Shown piece by piece: positions 23,079-35,013 of a stretch of 64,000 bases of DNA (the stretch's first letter is position 1; each line of letters starts with the position of its first letter). A model generated the notes under the pieces. The model made no database searches. It had not been told where the DNA came from and saw nothing but the letters and a program-made list of their open reading frames with translations. The stretch is from NCBI GenBank assembly GCA_030220185.1, contig JASPKZ010007525.1, positions 558,001 through 622,000 on the forward strand. The letters are read 5' to 3'. The position numbers were made by a program, and so were the translations under genes. The stretch is from Diploptera punctata (lineage: Eukaryota > Arthropoda > Insecta > Blattodea > Blaberidae).

Positions 23079-23949
23079 GTAGTAGTAGTATTATTAGTAG
23101 TAGTAGTAATTTAGAAGTAGTGGACATAATAGAAGTATTATCTAGTGAAAGGTAGATGGCGAGTTCTCTGTGCTAGGAACGGGGGCAGATCAGCTAGGGA
23201 AGTTCTTAATTAGTATTTGGAATTCGGCTTTAGGCTAAAACTCGATTTATTAAAAAACACAAGGAGTTCAATATAGAAAATCCGCACAGTCCTTATGATG
23301 GTATTTAAAACATGGCTGTTTGGAAGGTGTGTTGAACTCATACAGAGTTGTAGTGCCACTTGAAGAAGGCGAACAGTTTATATTGTGCTGTATGATATAA
23401 ACAAAGGATTGCAACATTGATAGAATAACGTTACGTAGTTACATTTAAACCAATATGTGAAATGAAGATTATATATTATCTAAACAAAGAAGATAGTGCG
23501 CTCGCTCAGAAAGATAAGATTTTTGACGGTATCAATTCTGTAAATACTTGATACGAAATACCAGTAACAAGAATTTTTCACAATGTGAGATACCGTAATC
23601 TTAAGAACCGCAATCTTGTTCAATTTAAATATTTGACTTTTGACTTCGTGTTGGGTGGGATATCTATGCTTATAGTGTGCAGGGATAGTTCATATAAAAG
23701 CATACCTTGGCTTTTTACTAGCGGGTCTGGGTTCGATGCATGACGGGGTTGGAAATTTTAAGTTTAAAATTATCAGTCTTGGGACCAGGATGGGTGGAGC
23801 TGTAGTTTTTAAAAGCTATGATGTCTATATTAATTTCCAAACCCCTCCGCAGTAAATAATTGGATGATACTGTTGATAGCAAGATCTGACTCAAGCATTT
23901 GTCTAGTTATGTACAGTATGGAAATCAAGCTTATCCCTATACATACTAA
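22441..23949. other. No gene; (ATT)n at 22977-23080, tRNA-like B box near 23725
   Basis: 22927-22960 (GGCAGAAGGCCTAACCC) followed by (ATT)n looks like the same kind of LINE/SINE end as 10140-10251. Near 23725, GGTCTGGGTTCGATGC is a B-box-like tRNA relic. Otherwise nothing supported. Confidence 0.45.
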
Positions 23950-24042
23950 GTTAAATAATATTTAATAGTTACGTTAAATCTGTGCTAATATATGCTTGTG
24001 AAACCTGGAAAACTAGTGAAATCATAGAAAATAAATTACAAA

Positions 24043-25055
24043 TATATAGAGGAACTTCGCGTAATTTGGATCCCTGTTTTGAATTTGTTGTTTATATCTT
24101 TTTTTAATTAAGGGATTTGAATTTTGTTTAATTACAGTGACTATTTAACTCATGCCCCAAATGGGAGTCAATGACCAATCACGTTTCAATGATTTTTTTA
24201 CAACCAATCACACTCGTGTTTCGCCTAGATTTTACCAACTAAAGTTTATCATAATAAAGAAAGCACCTCCTTTTTAACGTTCTAAATAGGTCATAGCATT
24301 ATTTTGCAGTGACTGACTCCGTAAGAAATACAGCTACCAGATTGTATATATAGTGCATGAATGTCAACACATAATGCATGCGGGAGTTAATATAAAAACA
24401 TTGTAGCAATTGATTATACCACCAAAAAAGAAACCACTGTTTGCACTTTCTTAAATGTATTTTTTCCCAGGTAATAACATTCCAGAAAAAGATAATGATA
24501 TTTACATCATAGGATATCAGAATTGAATTAATATACAGTTTGATGTGTTTTATTTTTTCTCCACCAGAGTGCATTCTTACAATATTGCGTTCCTTTGACA
24601 ATAAATAATATGGTCTGGTTGCAGTGATGAACAAAGATGCAAATGAAGCGTACCAATCGTTTCTCACTTGTTTTCAAACATCGCCGTTTACATTAAATAT
24701 ATAAACATTTTAAAATAACTATATTCAAATAATGATTTGTGAGTAAACAGCTTAATTTTTATTCGTTAAATAGTCCTAACAAATGCCACTCTTGATTTCC
24801 AAATCCTCATTTCGTGAGTCGTGAATGTATCGATAATTTGGAATCACTCGTAACATTACTTATAATTTTCATACATATCACAATAAACCTTTCTTTCTTC
24901 GCACAAATAATAAAATAAACTGGCCTTGAACCCGTCAAAGTTAATGAGGAGAGCAAGTTAAAAATATTTTCTGTTCGAGGGAGCACCAATTAAAGAAGAT
25001 ATTAATAGGGTCCACTCAAACAGAAGGGTCCACATTACCCGAACTTCCCTATATA
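24043..25055. mobile_element. TA-flanked GGTCCAC transposon, copy 2
   Basis: The left end (TATATAGAGGAACTTCGCG) and right end (TTACCCGAACTTCCCTATA) match copy 1 at 20060-20983. It inserted into the LINE coding sequence at a TA-rich site. Most of its interior (equivalent of about 20160-20815) is gone and a Helentron-like repeat sits in its place. Confidence 0.75.
24140..24865 (+). mobile_element. Helentron/HINE-like repeat, copy 3
   Basis: Starts GACTATTTAACTCATGCC (about 24143); the inverse GTTAAATAGTC is at about 24764-24774; a shortened terminal palindrome and CATTACTT follow. The innermost layer of a three-level nest (LINE, then TA transposon, then this). Confidence 0.7.
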
Positions 25056-25425
25056 AATAAATGCCTAAAGAAAATACTAGGAACAAAATGGCCGGAAATA
25101 ATATCAAATAAAGAATTATGGAAACAAATGACCAAAAATAAATTAAATAGAAATAAAAACAGAAAATGTAACTGGATAGGACATACATTAAGAAAATACC
25201 ATGATTCGACTGAGAGAATTGCATTGGATTGGAACTCCCAAGATCACAGGTCAAGAGGCAGACGGAAACAGACATGGAAAATAACCATCGTTGAAGAAAT
25301 TGCAAAGGAGGGGAAAACCTGGAGGGGAGTGAAGAAGTTGGCTCAGAATAGGATCCGTTGGCGACACTTTGTGGATGCCCTATGCTCCTGATAGGAGATA
25401 AAGGGCATGATGATGATGATTGTTG

Positions 25426-25699
25426 CTAGCGAATCGATCGTCGGACGAGGATGGTGCTTTTCGATTGACGTAGACTTCTTGCTTTCTACTTTCTCCATCA
25501 CCATCATTCCTCACACAACATACTTGCATTATACAAACATTTAAACATAAGCTACCCACTCCACCCTGCAAGTAGCCTATGAGGTGGGTATCACATTAAC
25601 GCCTTATACCGGAGTATGAAAAGTGCAATGGAACTCACACATACCTACTCTTTTTACTCTCGTGCTGCTTATACACTTACAGTGAAATTTTATACTTGT
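25426..25699. other. No recognised feature
   Basis: Short unassigned stretch between LINE fragments. Confidence 0.35.
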
Positions 25700-25920
25700 G
25701 ATTATACAAAGAATGGAAAATGAAAGATGGCGAGAAAATATATACCAATGGTCACCCCCTGGAAGAAATTAACGTGGCAGACCAAGATGGAAATGGGAAA
25801 CCTACGTCACAACCATAATGGATGATAGGAATTTGGAAGAGGGAGATTGGATAAATGGAAACTGAAGATGGCAAACCTATAAGTGGGGGAAAGCCGAAGA
25901 AGAAGAAGAAGATTATACTA
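25700..25920 (+). pseudogene. LINE C-terminal fragment with (GAA)n tail
   Basis: A degraded frame shows the W-R-N-Y-W-SP and GRPRWKWET pattern common near the C-end of arthropod LINE polymerases, followed by GAAGAAGAAG at 25900-25914. Too short to classify. Confidence 0.5.
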
Positions 25921-26300
25921 AATATTAATTTTACTTAAAAAATTCAAATATTGTTCAATAATATTGAATGTTCTGATAAAAGGGACCGCTTGTTCTCGGA
26001 TACAGAGTAATTTGCTGTTTATTTATCTATACTAAATACATTTCTCATCATCATTAGAAATGGTTCTACAATCCCAGATGGGACTTCGTCTTCCTCAATC
26101 TCTACCTCCATTTTTCTTCTCTGTCCGTAGCCTTCATTTCCATTTGCTCAAAGTAAAAAAAAAAAAAAAAAAATCAACAGCTCCTGGTTATGGCTCCTTC
26201 ACAGTAACCAACAAAAAATCTTTTCGTTAAAAAAACTGAAACCATCATTGTAATAATTTTCATTTAATTATTGTTGGCGTCTCTGATTCTTTGTACAAGT

Positions 26301-26602
26301 AAAAAGTAAAGTAAAGTGCTCCCACAACAGACCCGGAGGCCCTTGGGGTAGTAGGAGGTTAAGGCTCCCACTTTTTCTAGTCAATCGACACTTTATGTCA
26401 GCCGGGTTGTCAGCCCTGCGTGACGGCCGCCTTTACACCCAGAACAAGCGTCTGGTACTCATTTACGTTAGAGGCTGAGTCGACCCCAGGGCCATAGTGC
26501 CGTCAGAGGGTCAGTTTAAAAATCCTGACCCCAACGGGACTTGAACCCTCGACCCTCCGGCTTGTAGCTCAGTGTCTTAACCACTACGCTACGGCGTGCC
26601 CC
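26301..26602 (-). mobile_element. SINE family D, copy 1, 13-bp TSD
   Basis: The minus strand has a tRNA-like head (CGTAGCGTAGTGGTTAAG; B box GGGTTCAAGTCC) and a body with CAGGGCTGACAACCCGGC, ending in TTTAC repeats. It is flanked by TCTTTGTACAAGT at 26288-26300 and 26603-26615, an exact 13-bp target duplication. Second copy at 40373-40665. Confidence 0.9.
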
Positions 26603-27103
26603 TCTTTGTACAAGTGTTCATGGTTATATTTAATTCTCCAGTTTCCTGTGTCACTGATCGGCCAACTAAATAAAGTTGTTAATATTTTCAGTTCAGATTT
26701 CTTTAACATATTTTTGTGCTTCTTTCCTAGTACCCGAGTTACGCGTCCTATCATAGTTTTATTCTTGTCTATTTATTAAATGCATTTGTTAAAAGAAACT
26801 ATTATGAAATATAGCGGTGGAATGGAATGTGTTATTTCTTCTGAGCACTTTACACTTATATGAACCATGTGAAATTCCCAACATACCCATTATATGTATT
26901 ATTATAGTTTCTCAGTAATGAGACGCCTGGTGGCTCTCTTATGAAGAAGTGGAAACTGTCACATGATATAAACACTCTCTAGTATCTAGGGGTTAGTATA
27001 AATTGCGATGAAATGACGGTCCAAGGCCAATGTATTTTTGACTCATCATCAAATTACTCTGAAATGAAATAACGCAGACCATGGATTATTTACATCAATA
27101 TCA
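26603..27103. other. No recognised feature
   Basis: AT-rich; a possible minus-strand LINE tail near 26040-26160 lies to its left beyond the SINE. Nothing firm inside. Confidence 0.35.
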
Positions 27104-27640
27104 CCAGATAGAATTCAATATTAGAGCAAGTAAATTCATTAAAATACTTAGGATATAATCTAACTTATAATGAGGAATGTGATATATCCTTTAAAATACA
27201 AAACTATAATAAAGCTTTAAGAATTATCAACCAAGTTTTTAAACCATCAAAAGTGCAGAGACACACAAGAATGAAAATCTATAAAGTTCTCGCTAGACCC
27301 ATAATCTATTATGGCAGTGAAGCTTGGACCATCAGAACTCAGGATGACCGTCATATTACAGCCACGGAGATGAAATTTCTGCGACGAACTGCAGGTTTTA
27401 GCCTTTTAGACCACCAAAGAAATTCAACAATAGCCAGAGAGTTAAACATCGTACTTATATCTGAATACCTCCAAGAATATAGAAAGAATTGACTATCCCA
27501 TATTCAGCGCATGGATCGTCACAGAATACCAAAACAAATTCTTCACTACATTCCTCGAGGCAGAAGATCTGTGGGTCGACCTTTTCGGAGATGGCGGGAA
27601 ACCGTAACGGGCCACTGGGCCTAATACTTGAAAGGCAGAT
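27104..27640 (+). pseudogene. LINE reverse transcriptase C-terminal fragment
   Basis: The frame reads VNSLKYLGYNLTYNE, then MKIYKVLARPIIYYGSEAW, EMKFLRRTAGF, a stop near 27490, then HIQRMDRHRIPKQ and GRRSVGRPFRRWRE. These are the post-RT region and the HxxRM/GRPxxRW module of arthropod non-LTR elements. At least one stop and no RT catalytic region. Confidence 0.82.
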
Positions 27641-28996
27641 GATCACCAGATAAAGTTCCCTGACTATGGAAGTTTGTTATTAGAAACCATATATTCATCC
27701 GATAACATGGATCGTTTCGTGATCCACTTTATTTCTCCATCCTCTTTTCATGCATCCTAATTTACTTCTCTCTAAACTTTTTTTTATACTCTTTGCGTGC
27801 TTGGCCCTAATACTCTTTCCATTTCCATTTTTTCAGTTCTTTGTTTGCAGATTTGCTATCCTTCTCTTTATTTTTTGATTTCTCTAATCAACATTTCCTG
27901 TAGCTTCTCCTTAAACACTCTATTTCAGCTGATGGAAGCTTGTTCAAAAATATAGGCCTGTAATCTATATTCCACACCTCCCAGCCCTGTATTACAGTGC
28001 TTTGAACAATTGTTGTATATATTATTTTTATCCTTAGTTAGGTGAGTATTAGCTCATTTAACAAATATCTAAGGTTATTTGCGACACAATTAAAAATCAA
28101 CGTGAAGAGGCCGGGGCATTCTTTTCTCAGATTCCTTTTGTTTAGGGTTTGAGGTTATTTTAGTGCATTAAGTCTAGATCTACAACAAGGAACTTATCGA
28201 TTTAGTTATCTTTCGAAGGAAACACTAATGAAGACTTTTTAAGACGTGGAAAAGTAAATCACACCCCTGAACTCTTCTTCACTGTTACTTGAACTTGAAT
28301 TGATTTTATCTAAAGGTGACTGTTCCAATCTGTGTTCTTGTGAACATATGCTTCAATCAGGTGATTCCAACACCTGGAGGCTCTTTATCGAACCTGTTGA
28401 ACTTTATCTTAAGTAAACTCCACACTGTGTTATCATCTGCATCAGTTATTATCTCTTTATTAAAATCACAATGATGAAAAATAAAATTACAGATCTCGTA
28501 TTAAAGTAGTTAAAAATATTCTGGATAATAAAACAAATTAAATTTACTGATATCATTAAAATACTCATACTTTGACTATTCAGATTTTCTTACGTAATTT
28601 GTATAACAAAGCTATAATGCCAAGGAAGGAAGGAAGGGAGTCGGTGCCTAAAAACTAGGCCCCGATTCTAGAAAATGCGATAAAAGTCTAATAAAACTAA
28701 AAAAGTCAAACGAATGTTATCCTCTTAAGTAAGGGAAAATTATGCATAATAAATAAACTAATACACGTGCAAAATAGTAAGAAATATAATCAGAAGTTAA
28801 AGGGGATTTTGTTCCTTTCTAAATAAATTAATTGCTTCTCAAAAAGGCTGTAAGGGTTCGGCTCGGAAAAGGGTATAAGGTAAATTGCGTCCCGGTCAAA
28901 AAGGGCAATAATAGGTAAATTATTAGCATTACCTAGGTAACACTGCGTGGAGGTTTGTTGGATCGACCCCCAACAATTAATGATGTTAAAAAAATT
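27641..28996. other. No assigned gene; minus-strand open stretch at 28790-29000
   Basis: On the minus strand 28790-28975 is open (NIINCWGSIQQTST, NPYSLFEKQLIYLER). I do not recognise it, and its ORF extends into the LINE copy on the other strand, so it may be chance. The rest of the segment shows nothing. Confidence 0.35.
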
Positions 28997-29971
28997 AGTA
29001 GGGTGCGTGTAGGCAAACAGTTTTCGGACACTTTTGAAATCCAGAATGGGTTGAAGCAAGGAGATGCACTATCTCCTCTACTATTTAATTTTGTACTAGA
29101 GCATGCAATTAAATCTTTAGAGAATGAGGAAGGCTTACAACTTAATGGTATTAATAAGCTGTTAGTTTATGCTGATGATGTATTATTGGCCGATAGCGAG
29201 CAGATACTAAAGGACAACACGCACACACTATTGAGTAACACTAAGAAATTAGGACTGGAAGTAAATATCAATAAAAATAAATATATGGTCACATGTAGGA
29301 ATTCATTATATAATGGAAATGGACAGCTAATGGCAAATGAGGGAAATTTTGAGGAAGTGGCTGAATTCAAATACCTGGGAACAATAATCACAAATAGGAA
29401 TGAGATGCAGAAAGAAATTAAACATAGGCTCAATTCTGGAAATGCGTGCTATTATGCATTGCAGAGACTCTTGATATCCCAACTCCTTTCAAAAAACGTT
29501 AAACTGAAAATATATACAACTATTATTCTACCAGTTATATTATATGGGTGCGAAATATGGACTCTTACTTTAAGGGAGGAAAGGAGATTACAAGTATTTG
29601 AGAATAAAGTACTTAGGAAAATTTTTGGACCAAAGAGAGATGAACAGACAGGTGAATGGAGAAGACTACATAACAATGAACTACATGGTCTTTATAGGAA
29701 GCCAGATATAATAAGAACAGTTAAGTCTCGTAGACTGCGACGGGCAGGACATGTTGCACGTATGGGGAATGAAAGACTTGCATGGAAGCTTCTTGTAGGA
29801 AAGCCAGAGGGAAAACGCCCAGTTGGTAGACCAAGAATGAGGTGGGAGAATAACATTAACTATGATTTGAGGGAAGTAGATTATACAGGGAATGATTGGA
29901 AAGTATTAGCTCAGGATAGGGATGTATGGAGAGCGTATGTCGGCGCGGCCATGAACCTACGGGTTCGATAG
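28997..29971 (+). CDS. LINE X reverse transcriptase, C-terminal two-thirds, open
   Basis: About 325 residues in one frame with no stop. The RT core begins at the GLKQGDALSPLLFN motif; the catalytic YADD is at 29168-29179 (LLVYADDVLLADSE). After the RT come KLGLEVNINKNKYMV, FKYLG, LPVILYGCEIW, then RRLRRAGHVARM and GKRPVGRPRMRWENNI near the C-end, and a stop at 29969-29971. The endonuclease and the first RT motifs are missing because the insertion is 5'-truncated, so it cannot act alone. The motif set is that of endonuclease-bearing non-LTR elements related to RTE/CR1/jockey; I cannot fix the clade. Confidence 0.88.
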   Translation, partial: SRVRVGKQFSDTFEIQNGLKQGDALSPLLFNFVLEHAIKSLENEEGLQLNGINKLLVYADDVLLADSEQILKDNTHTLLSNTKKLGLEVNINKNKYMVTCRNSLYNGNGQLMANEGNFEEVAEFKYLGTIITNRNEMQKEIKHRLNSGNACYYALQRLLISQLLSKNVKLKIYTTIILPVILYGCEIWTLTLREERRLQVFENKVLRKIFGPKRDEQTGEWRRLHNNELHGLYRKPDIIRTVKSRRLRRAGHVARMGNERLAWKLLVGKPEGKRPVGRPRMRWENNINYDLREVDYTGNDWKVLAQDRDVWRAYVGAAMNLRVR

Positions 29972-29994
29972 TGCCAGTGAGTAAGTAAGTAAGT
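28997..29994 (+). mobile_element. LINE family X, copy 1, 5'-truncated
   Basis: It starts at AGTAGGGTGCGTG, which aligns with the middle of copy 2 (37539), and ends with a (GTAA)n tail. TAAAAAAATTAG (28987-28998) and TAAAAAAGTTAG (29994-30005) could be its target duplication. Other copies: 36369-38530, a minus-strand end at 43466-43935 and a 3' scrap at 61966-62050. Confidence 0.85.
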
Positions 29995-30289
29995 AAAAAA
30001 GTTAGGCTGACAACTATTTTTATCCTGATGGTAAAAATTTAAAACTCGCAAATTTTACAAATTCTAACGTACTAATTTGTCTCGTTATCAGCAGTATATT
30101 TTTTAAGCAATAAATTGTTCCTTTTCCTTTCTTTTTTAGCCTGAACTTCTACGTGAAATGTAAATTCCAGATTGTAAATCTTTGAATACAACAAAATGAT
30201 GGTTGGTTGAATTGTTGTTCACTTCGTTATTTTTTCTTCAAATAATAACACCTTTCTTATTATAGTTATATCCTCAACTTGTGTTCAAC
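29995..30289. other. No recognised feature
   Basis: Nothing supported. Confidence 0.35.
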
Positions 30290-30592
30290 TCAGGGTCGGA
30301 TCGACGGATGGGATGAGATGAAGCCCGTTATATAGGCCTAGAGGTCTATGAATGCAAGGGTGCCGGCCAACCATCACAGGGGCAGATGAACGAAATGAAA
30401 CTAAATGGATGAGATGAGTATGGAGAAATGGTGGAATGAAATTGTGGCAGGGAGAAAACGGGAGAAAATCCCTAGAAAACCTGCCCAAATTCCGTTTCGT
30501 CCACCACGAAACCCACATGGAGTGACCGAGACTCGATCTCGGGACCCCAGCGGTGAGAGGCGAGCGCCACGGAGCCGCCTAACGCCTTTCTA
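30290..30592 (-). mobile_element. SINE family G
   Basis: The minus strand has a tRNA-like head (GGCTCCGTGGCGCTCGCC; B box CGAGATCGAGTCTCGG), a body with TTTCGTGGTGGACGAAACGG, and ends with ATCCGTCGATCCGACCC. A single copy in the window. A plus-strand frame through it is not a gene. Confidence 0.7.
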
Positions 30593-30970
30593 TTTGTAAC
30601 AAATTAATAGTACCATACAAAATTAATAATCAATGCAGGGAAGAACATTAGAGAATGCTGCCTGGACCCAGAACCCAATTTACCTAGATCGGAGATCCAA
30701 TTTCCCGACCCAATTTTCGGAAGTTGATCGGGATCCAATTTACTAGGCCCGAAGAATTGAATGATAATTTTTAGAAGAGTATGAAATATACTTTTTTTTT
30801 ACAATCGCTGTCATATCATGAAGAAAATAAATCCTAAAGATAATAAACATGAAGCTCTGTTATTTATGATTGCAAAAATATAAACTGTTGATAAATTATA
30901 TCTTTTGAGAAATTTTGAAAGCAAGTGTAGCAGCAGTTAAACTCTCCTATTATTTTCAATTAATTATCCC
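30593..30970. other. No gene; short repeated CCAATTT motif
   Basis: CCCAATTT or TCCAATTT recurs four times between about 30671 and 30742 in a ~20-bp rhythm. Function unknown. Confidence 0.4.
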
Positions 30971-31300
30971 ATCGGCCGCGGTGGACCAGTTGTTATGCTC
31001 CTTGCTTCTGGTCTCGAGAGTCACGGGTTCAAACCCGGCCGGGGTCGATGGTTTTTTTAGGATGGAAAAATCCAAGGAGCCAGTCCTCCGGGAGGGACTT
31101 TAAGCCGTGGGTCCCGAGTCTGAAGATTTTCAGGCTCGTAAAAGATCCATAAGCCTGAATGGAAAGGCCTCTAAGCAAAATTTACTGAATTTTCCCGTCC
31201 TAGTACTACCTTGGTTTCCTAGATGTCGGTATGAGGCGGAACGCTGACCACGGACCACTCAAGTGACATCTATACGAAAACAAGTATAACTAAATTAGTA
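30971..31300 (+). mobile_element. SINE family B, best copy
   Basis: Head CGGCCGCGGTGGACCAG with B box GGGTTCAAACCCGGCC; body AGGATGGAAAAATCC, GGGAGGGACTTTAAGCCGTG, AAGCCTGAATGG, CCTCTAAGCAAAATTTAC. The most complete of three copies. Confidence 0.82.
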
Positions 31301-31775
31301 TCGTTCAAATTCTTCCCTGTAGAGGGAGAGCGCCTAAATCTCTGTTAAGGGAAACATGGGCTTAGAAAATTACAAGGAGATGCTTATATCCGTCAGATAA
31401 GGTTTTATATTTAAGGATAATTATGCCATTTTATTTATTACTAACTTCAAAAGAGATAGACTTAGTCAAGATTAAATTTTAAAACGTTGGTAATGAAATT
31501 AAATTGTTAATGGAAATAATTTTATAGTGATATATGTTTCGCCTTTGTTATAATTGAACATGTTCATAGAATCACACACGATGGTCATGAGTCATTACAA
31601 TATTAAATTATTACTAATCAATAGTCTAGAACCATGCTGTTGTAATTTTATTTTACATTTCTTGTTATGAGGTTATAGGACATTTACTTAATCTCATAAC
31701 AATATATTATAAAATGACTTAAAACAGTGTGGTTCTAGTTCATATATGAAGTATATGTGGTGAGCTTACCCATAT
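31301..31775. other. No recognised gene
   Basis: 31670-31735 is roughly repeated at 31860-31930 (GACATT, CTCATAACAA, AAATG, GTGGTTCTAG-like order), flanking the hairpin at 31776-31846. Confidence 0.4.
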
Positions 31776-31846
31776 AATAAAACAGGAATTCGATATTTCG
31801 ATTTCAAATAGCATTTGTAATCGAAATGTCGAATTCCTATTTTATT
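31776..31846. repeat. Hairpin, 28-bp arms
   Basis: 31776-31803 and 31819-31846 are inverted copies matching at 26 of 28 positions around a 15-base loop. It is flanked by the direct repeats noted for 31670-31930, so it may be a small foldback insertion. Confidence 0.7.
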
Positions 31847-32149
31847 CTAAAAATCCCCGTGGAAATGGGACATTCATTTACTCTCATAACAAATATTCTA
31901 AAAAAATGGTCTTAGCACAGTATGGCTCTAGACTACAATATTATAACATTAAAGGATCACTTCGACAAAAATTATTAATCATCCATTGTTATTTAAAATA
32001 TTAAATAGTGCTTTAAATTCTACGAAAACCATATTTAAAAATATAATTTTGATTTACATAACCTTAAAAATCCGTCACATAGGCCTTACCAAATTGCATT
32101 GTTAAGGTAAAAGAAAACGTATCATTTGTTTTTGAGAGATAGTGCGTTT

Positions 32150-32700
32150 TGTCGTACTTACCAGCAATGGCGACCATGATTGAAAGTTCAACTTCCTACA
32201 TTTCGGGGTTGCCAACCTAAATAACTATACTGTAATATTACATATTACAAACCGCGGGCCCTAAAACTACTGCCCTATAGGCATACTATGTACAATGTAT
32301 ATATAAAAATATCCAAAAGGTAGTGTTAATATACATTATACGAAACAAATCACTGCATTTTAAATGAGCTGAACTTTATTTGAAACAATATAAAACAATA
32401 AATATGTACTTGCGGCCATGTTATCAATAATTGTTCTCAAGGACTCCTGTTGTTTCAATTAATAAACATTGCCCACACTGTTAACGTTAGTCAATTGTTT
32501 ATAATGGACGCAAATATTTCCAACAAATATGCTATTATTTTACTATTATTTATTATTTTGAAAACACCATCGCGCAAAAATAATGTACAACGCACGTTTG
32601 TGAAGTGTTTTACAGAACCTCGCTATCGCTCGGTTTTTAAACATTTTCCTCGATTCTGTAAAAACCACTTTCCAACCTCGCATCGTAATATACTATTAAA
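32150..32700 (-). repeat. Repeat family R, copy B
   Basis: The inverse of 13946-14465 and 58105-58690. It retains the inner hairpin region (GAACCTCG and GCTCGGTTTTTAAAC) and, on the minus strand, CATGGTCGCCATTGCTG followed by GTAAGTACG, a perfect splice-donor-like sequence. Confidence 0.72.
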
Positions 32701-35013
32701 AAGTTTGTAGAAATGTTAAGCGCTTATAAATTACTGAAAATAAATAATATAGGACTCTGTTTACTTTATTCATATTTTTAGCATATCGATTAAAGAAAAT
32801 ACTTCATGTATTATTCTTCATCTGAGAAATATCAAATATTTTCTGAATTAAATATGAAAATTTATTGTAGATTATGAAACATAAACTTGTTAATCAACAT
32901 ATGTAAAATATAATTAATATATAATTAAACACAATTAAAATAAGAGTTATATTGGCGTCTCGTCTTTGGGGCTTCCGGGGCTAATTCTCGAAAGAAAAAT
33001 CCACCCTTCATCAACGCAATTTTTATAATTATAATAAAGCGTATAGTGAATCAAACCATGTTGTTGATTTCATTTATGGTTCACTCCTACGAAACAAAAT
33101 ATAGTATCACTGTTGCTGTATTTCTGAATATTGATCACTAGCCGGGGCTCGTTATGTAGTGTCAAAGCAACCTGTCTCTCTCGTTTTAGCCTATATCTGC
33201 CCGTGCTAAAATTTAGATATCAAGCACCACTGAATCAATGTAATTTGTAGAGATGGTTATATAAAACCAGAAAATAAAATATAAAATACGTAATACTGTG
33301 CTATTAATGAAAGAAGAAAAAAATATTTATGTAAAATATAGAAGAGAGTGCAGAAAAGCTGAAAGATAATAAGAAGGCTGAAAGATAATAATTATGTACA
33401 AGAACATAATAGTGCGCCGGGGAGCGGCACGGGCCAACAGACCCATACCTTGAAGATGATGATGATGAACATAATAGATAGTAAGATGCAAATTGGGAAA
33501 TGTGCTCGTTATTTGGCTTACATAACTTGTCCAATGTTTTTATGTTTATGAAAACCGTATATTCATTAACAATTCTACATTTAAATTAAATATTTCAAAT
33601 ATAAAGCGACTGTAGATAATGAATAACAGAAAAACTGTGGGAATAAAAAAAAGAATATATGTGTATGGATAAATATATTATTTTTAATTAATTGGAACCG
33701 AACAGATAAGTTACGATCAACGAATTAACCTGTACATTTTTATTGAAAATCGATCATGCGAATATAATTTAAAATTAGTTTTTTTTCGAGAAAATAAATA
33801 TTGCATTTAAAGAAACTATATTTTATTAATTCTTATTTTCAGACGCTTTAACATCTTATTGTAGGATGAGTATTTTATTGATTTTGCATGTGTTTCTCTA
33901 TTGAATTGATTTAAATATTGTTTTAACATTAGGGTCATCCAAAAATAAAATCTACAACAATGATGAATATAGTAGAATATGAACCAAGCATTTACTCCCT
34001 TGACAACTGAGAAAAATCTGAAAAGAAAAGAGGTTGGTCGAGACTTCCCGAATACATACATACATACATACATACATAAGGACTTTATTAAACTAAAAGT
34101 AAGATACATACAATGTTATTTACAAATATGGATCGCACGAGTAGTAAGCCGTACGTGCTGTTGACTGCCCGTTACAATAAGTTGATGTTAAAAAAAAAAA
34201 AAAAAAGAAAACACAATAATATTACAATTAGATATCAATACAATTACATTATACATTAACTTAGTTATGTAGAATTATTAAGAATTAATGGTATTGCAAT
34301 TTGTTAACATATTAATTTATTCCTGAATAAGTGTTGTTCTTATTTTCCGCGTTTTGTACAGAAATCTACCCAAGTTTATCCAATTTTCTGGGTTTACCAG
34401 TAACTCCTAGCATGCCAATCTTACACGATTTGAATTTAGAAATTTTTCCGGTAATAACTGACGTCTCCAATATTCTAAATCCTTACATTTTCCTAATATA
34501 TGTATCTAGTCTTCAAAGCTCCCGCACATTGGACATATTCGCATATCGTGATCGTCGCTAATTTAAAAAAAAATTCCATGCCCCTAACCTAAACCAAGCA
34601 AGCCCTGATAAATATATTAATTTATTAATAATAAATAATAAATATATAAATTTAATCCTAGGTTGAGTATATAAGATTATTTTCCCCAAACTTGTTTTAC
34701 GTCTCTTTGCAAAAAACAGTGATCGTTTTCCCGCACATTCGGCCAAAATATTTTGTCGGTTTATATCTAAGTACCTCCTTTTAATTTTTATCCACACATT
34801 CTTGTGATTTTCAGTCCTTTTTTCCCATACCCAATCCAATACAAGTAACAAACAGAAAAGTCGCTCAATAATTATGAAATGATGTAGGACTAATTTACTC
34901 TATTTTTTTTTAGATAAATGCAAGAAAATGAGATATGTAAAATATGTAAGAGTACAACCTTAATTCGAGAAAATACGGCATTTGTACAAACACATAATTA
35001 AAAAAGAACTTAC
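32701..35013. other. Long stretch without a supported gene
   Basis: 33410-33470 looks like a LINE end with an (ATG)n tail (GGGCCAACAGACCC then GATGATGATG). 34048-34078 is a (CATA)n tract; 34188-34206 is poly-A. The minus-strand frame at 34558-34851 has no recognisable domain. Confidence 0.4.

Larger units (their letters stand above)
23950..25425 (+). pseudogene. Non-LTR retrotransposon RT C-terminus, split by nested transposons
   Basis: 23950-24042 encodes FNSYVKSVLIYACETWK, then TSEIIENKLQIY. After a 1-kb insertion the same protein resumes at about 25056 with INKCLKKILGTKWPEI, NWIGHTLRKYHDSTER and RWRHFVDALCS, ending at the stop near 25389 and an (ATG)n tail. These are typical of the region after the RT domain in arthropod LINEs (YGCETW and WIGH motifs). 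The reading can be joined across the insertion without loss, so the interrupting element went into an existing LINE copy. Clade not assigned. Confidence 0.85.

Noticed and set aside
22967..23155. 62-codon Ile/Ser frame
   Set aside because: It translates an (ATT)n tract.
28790..29059. Minus-strand 89-codon frame as a gene
   Set aside because: It overlaps the LINE coding strand and half of it is the LINE's antisense; no known motif in the rest.
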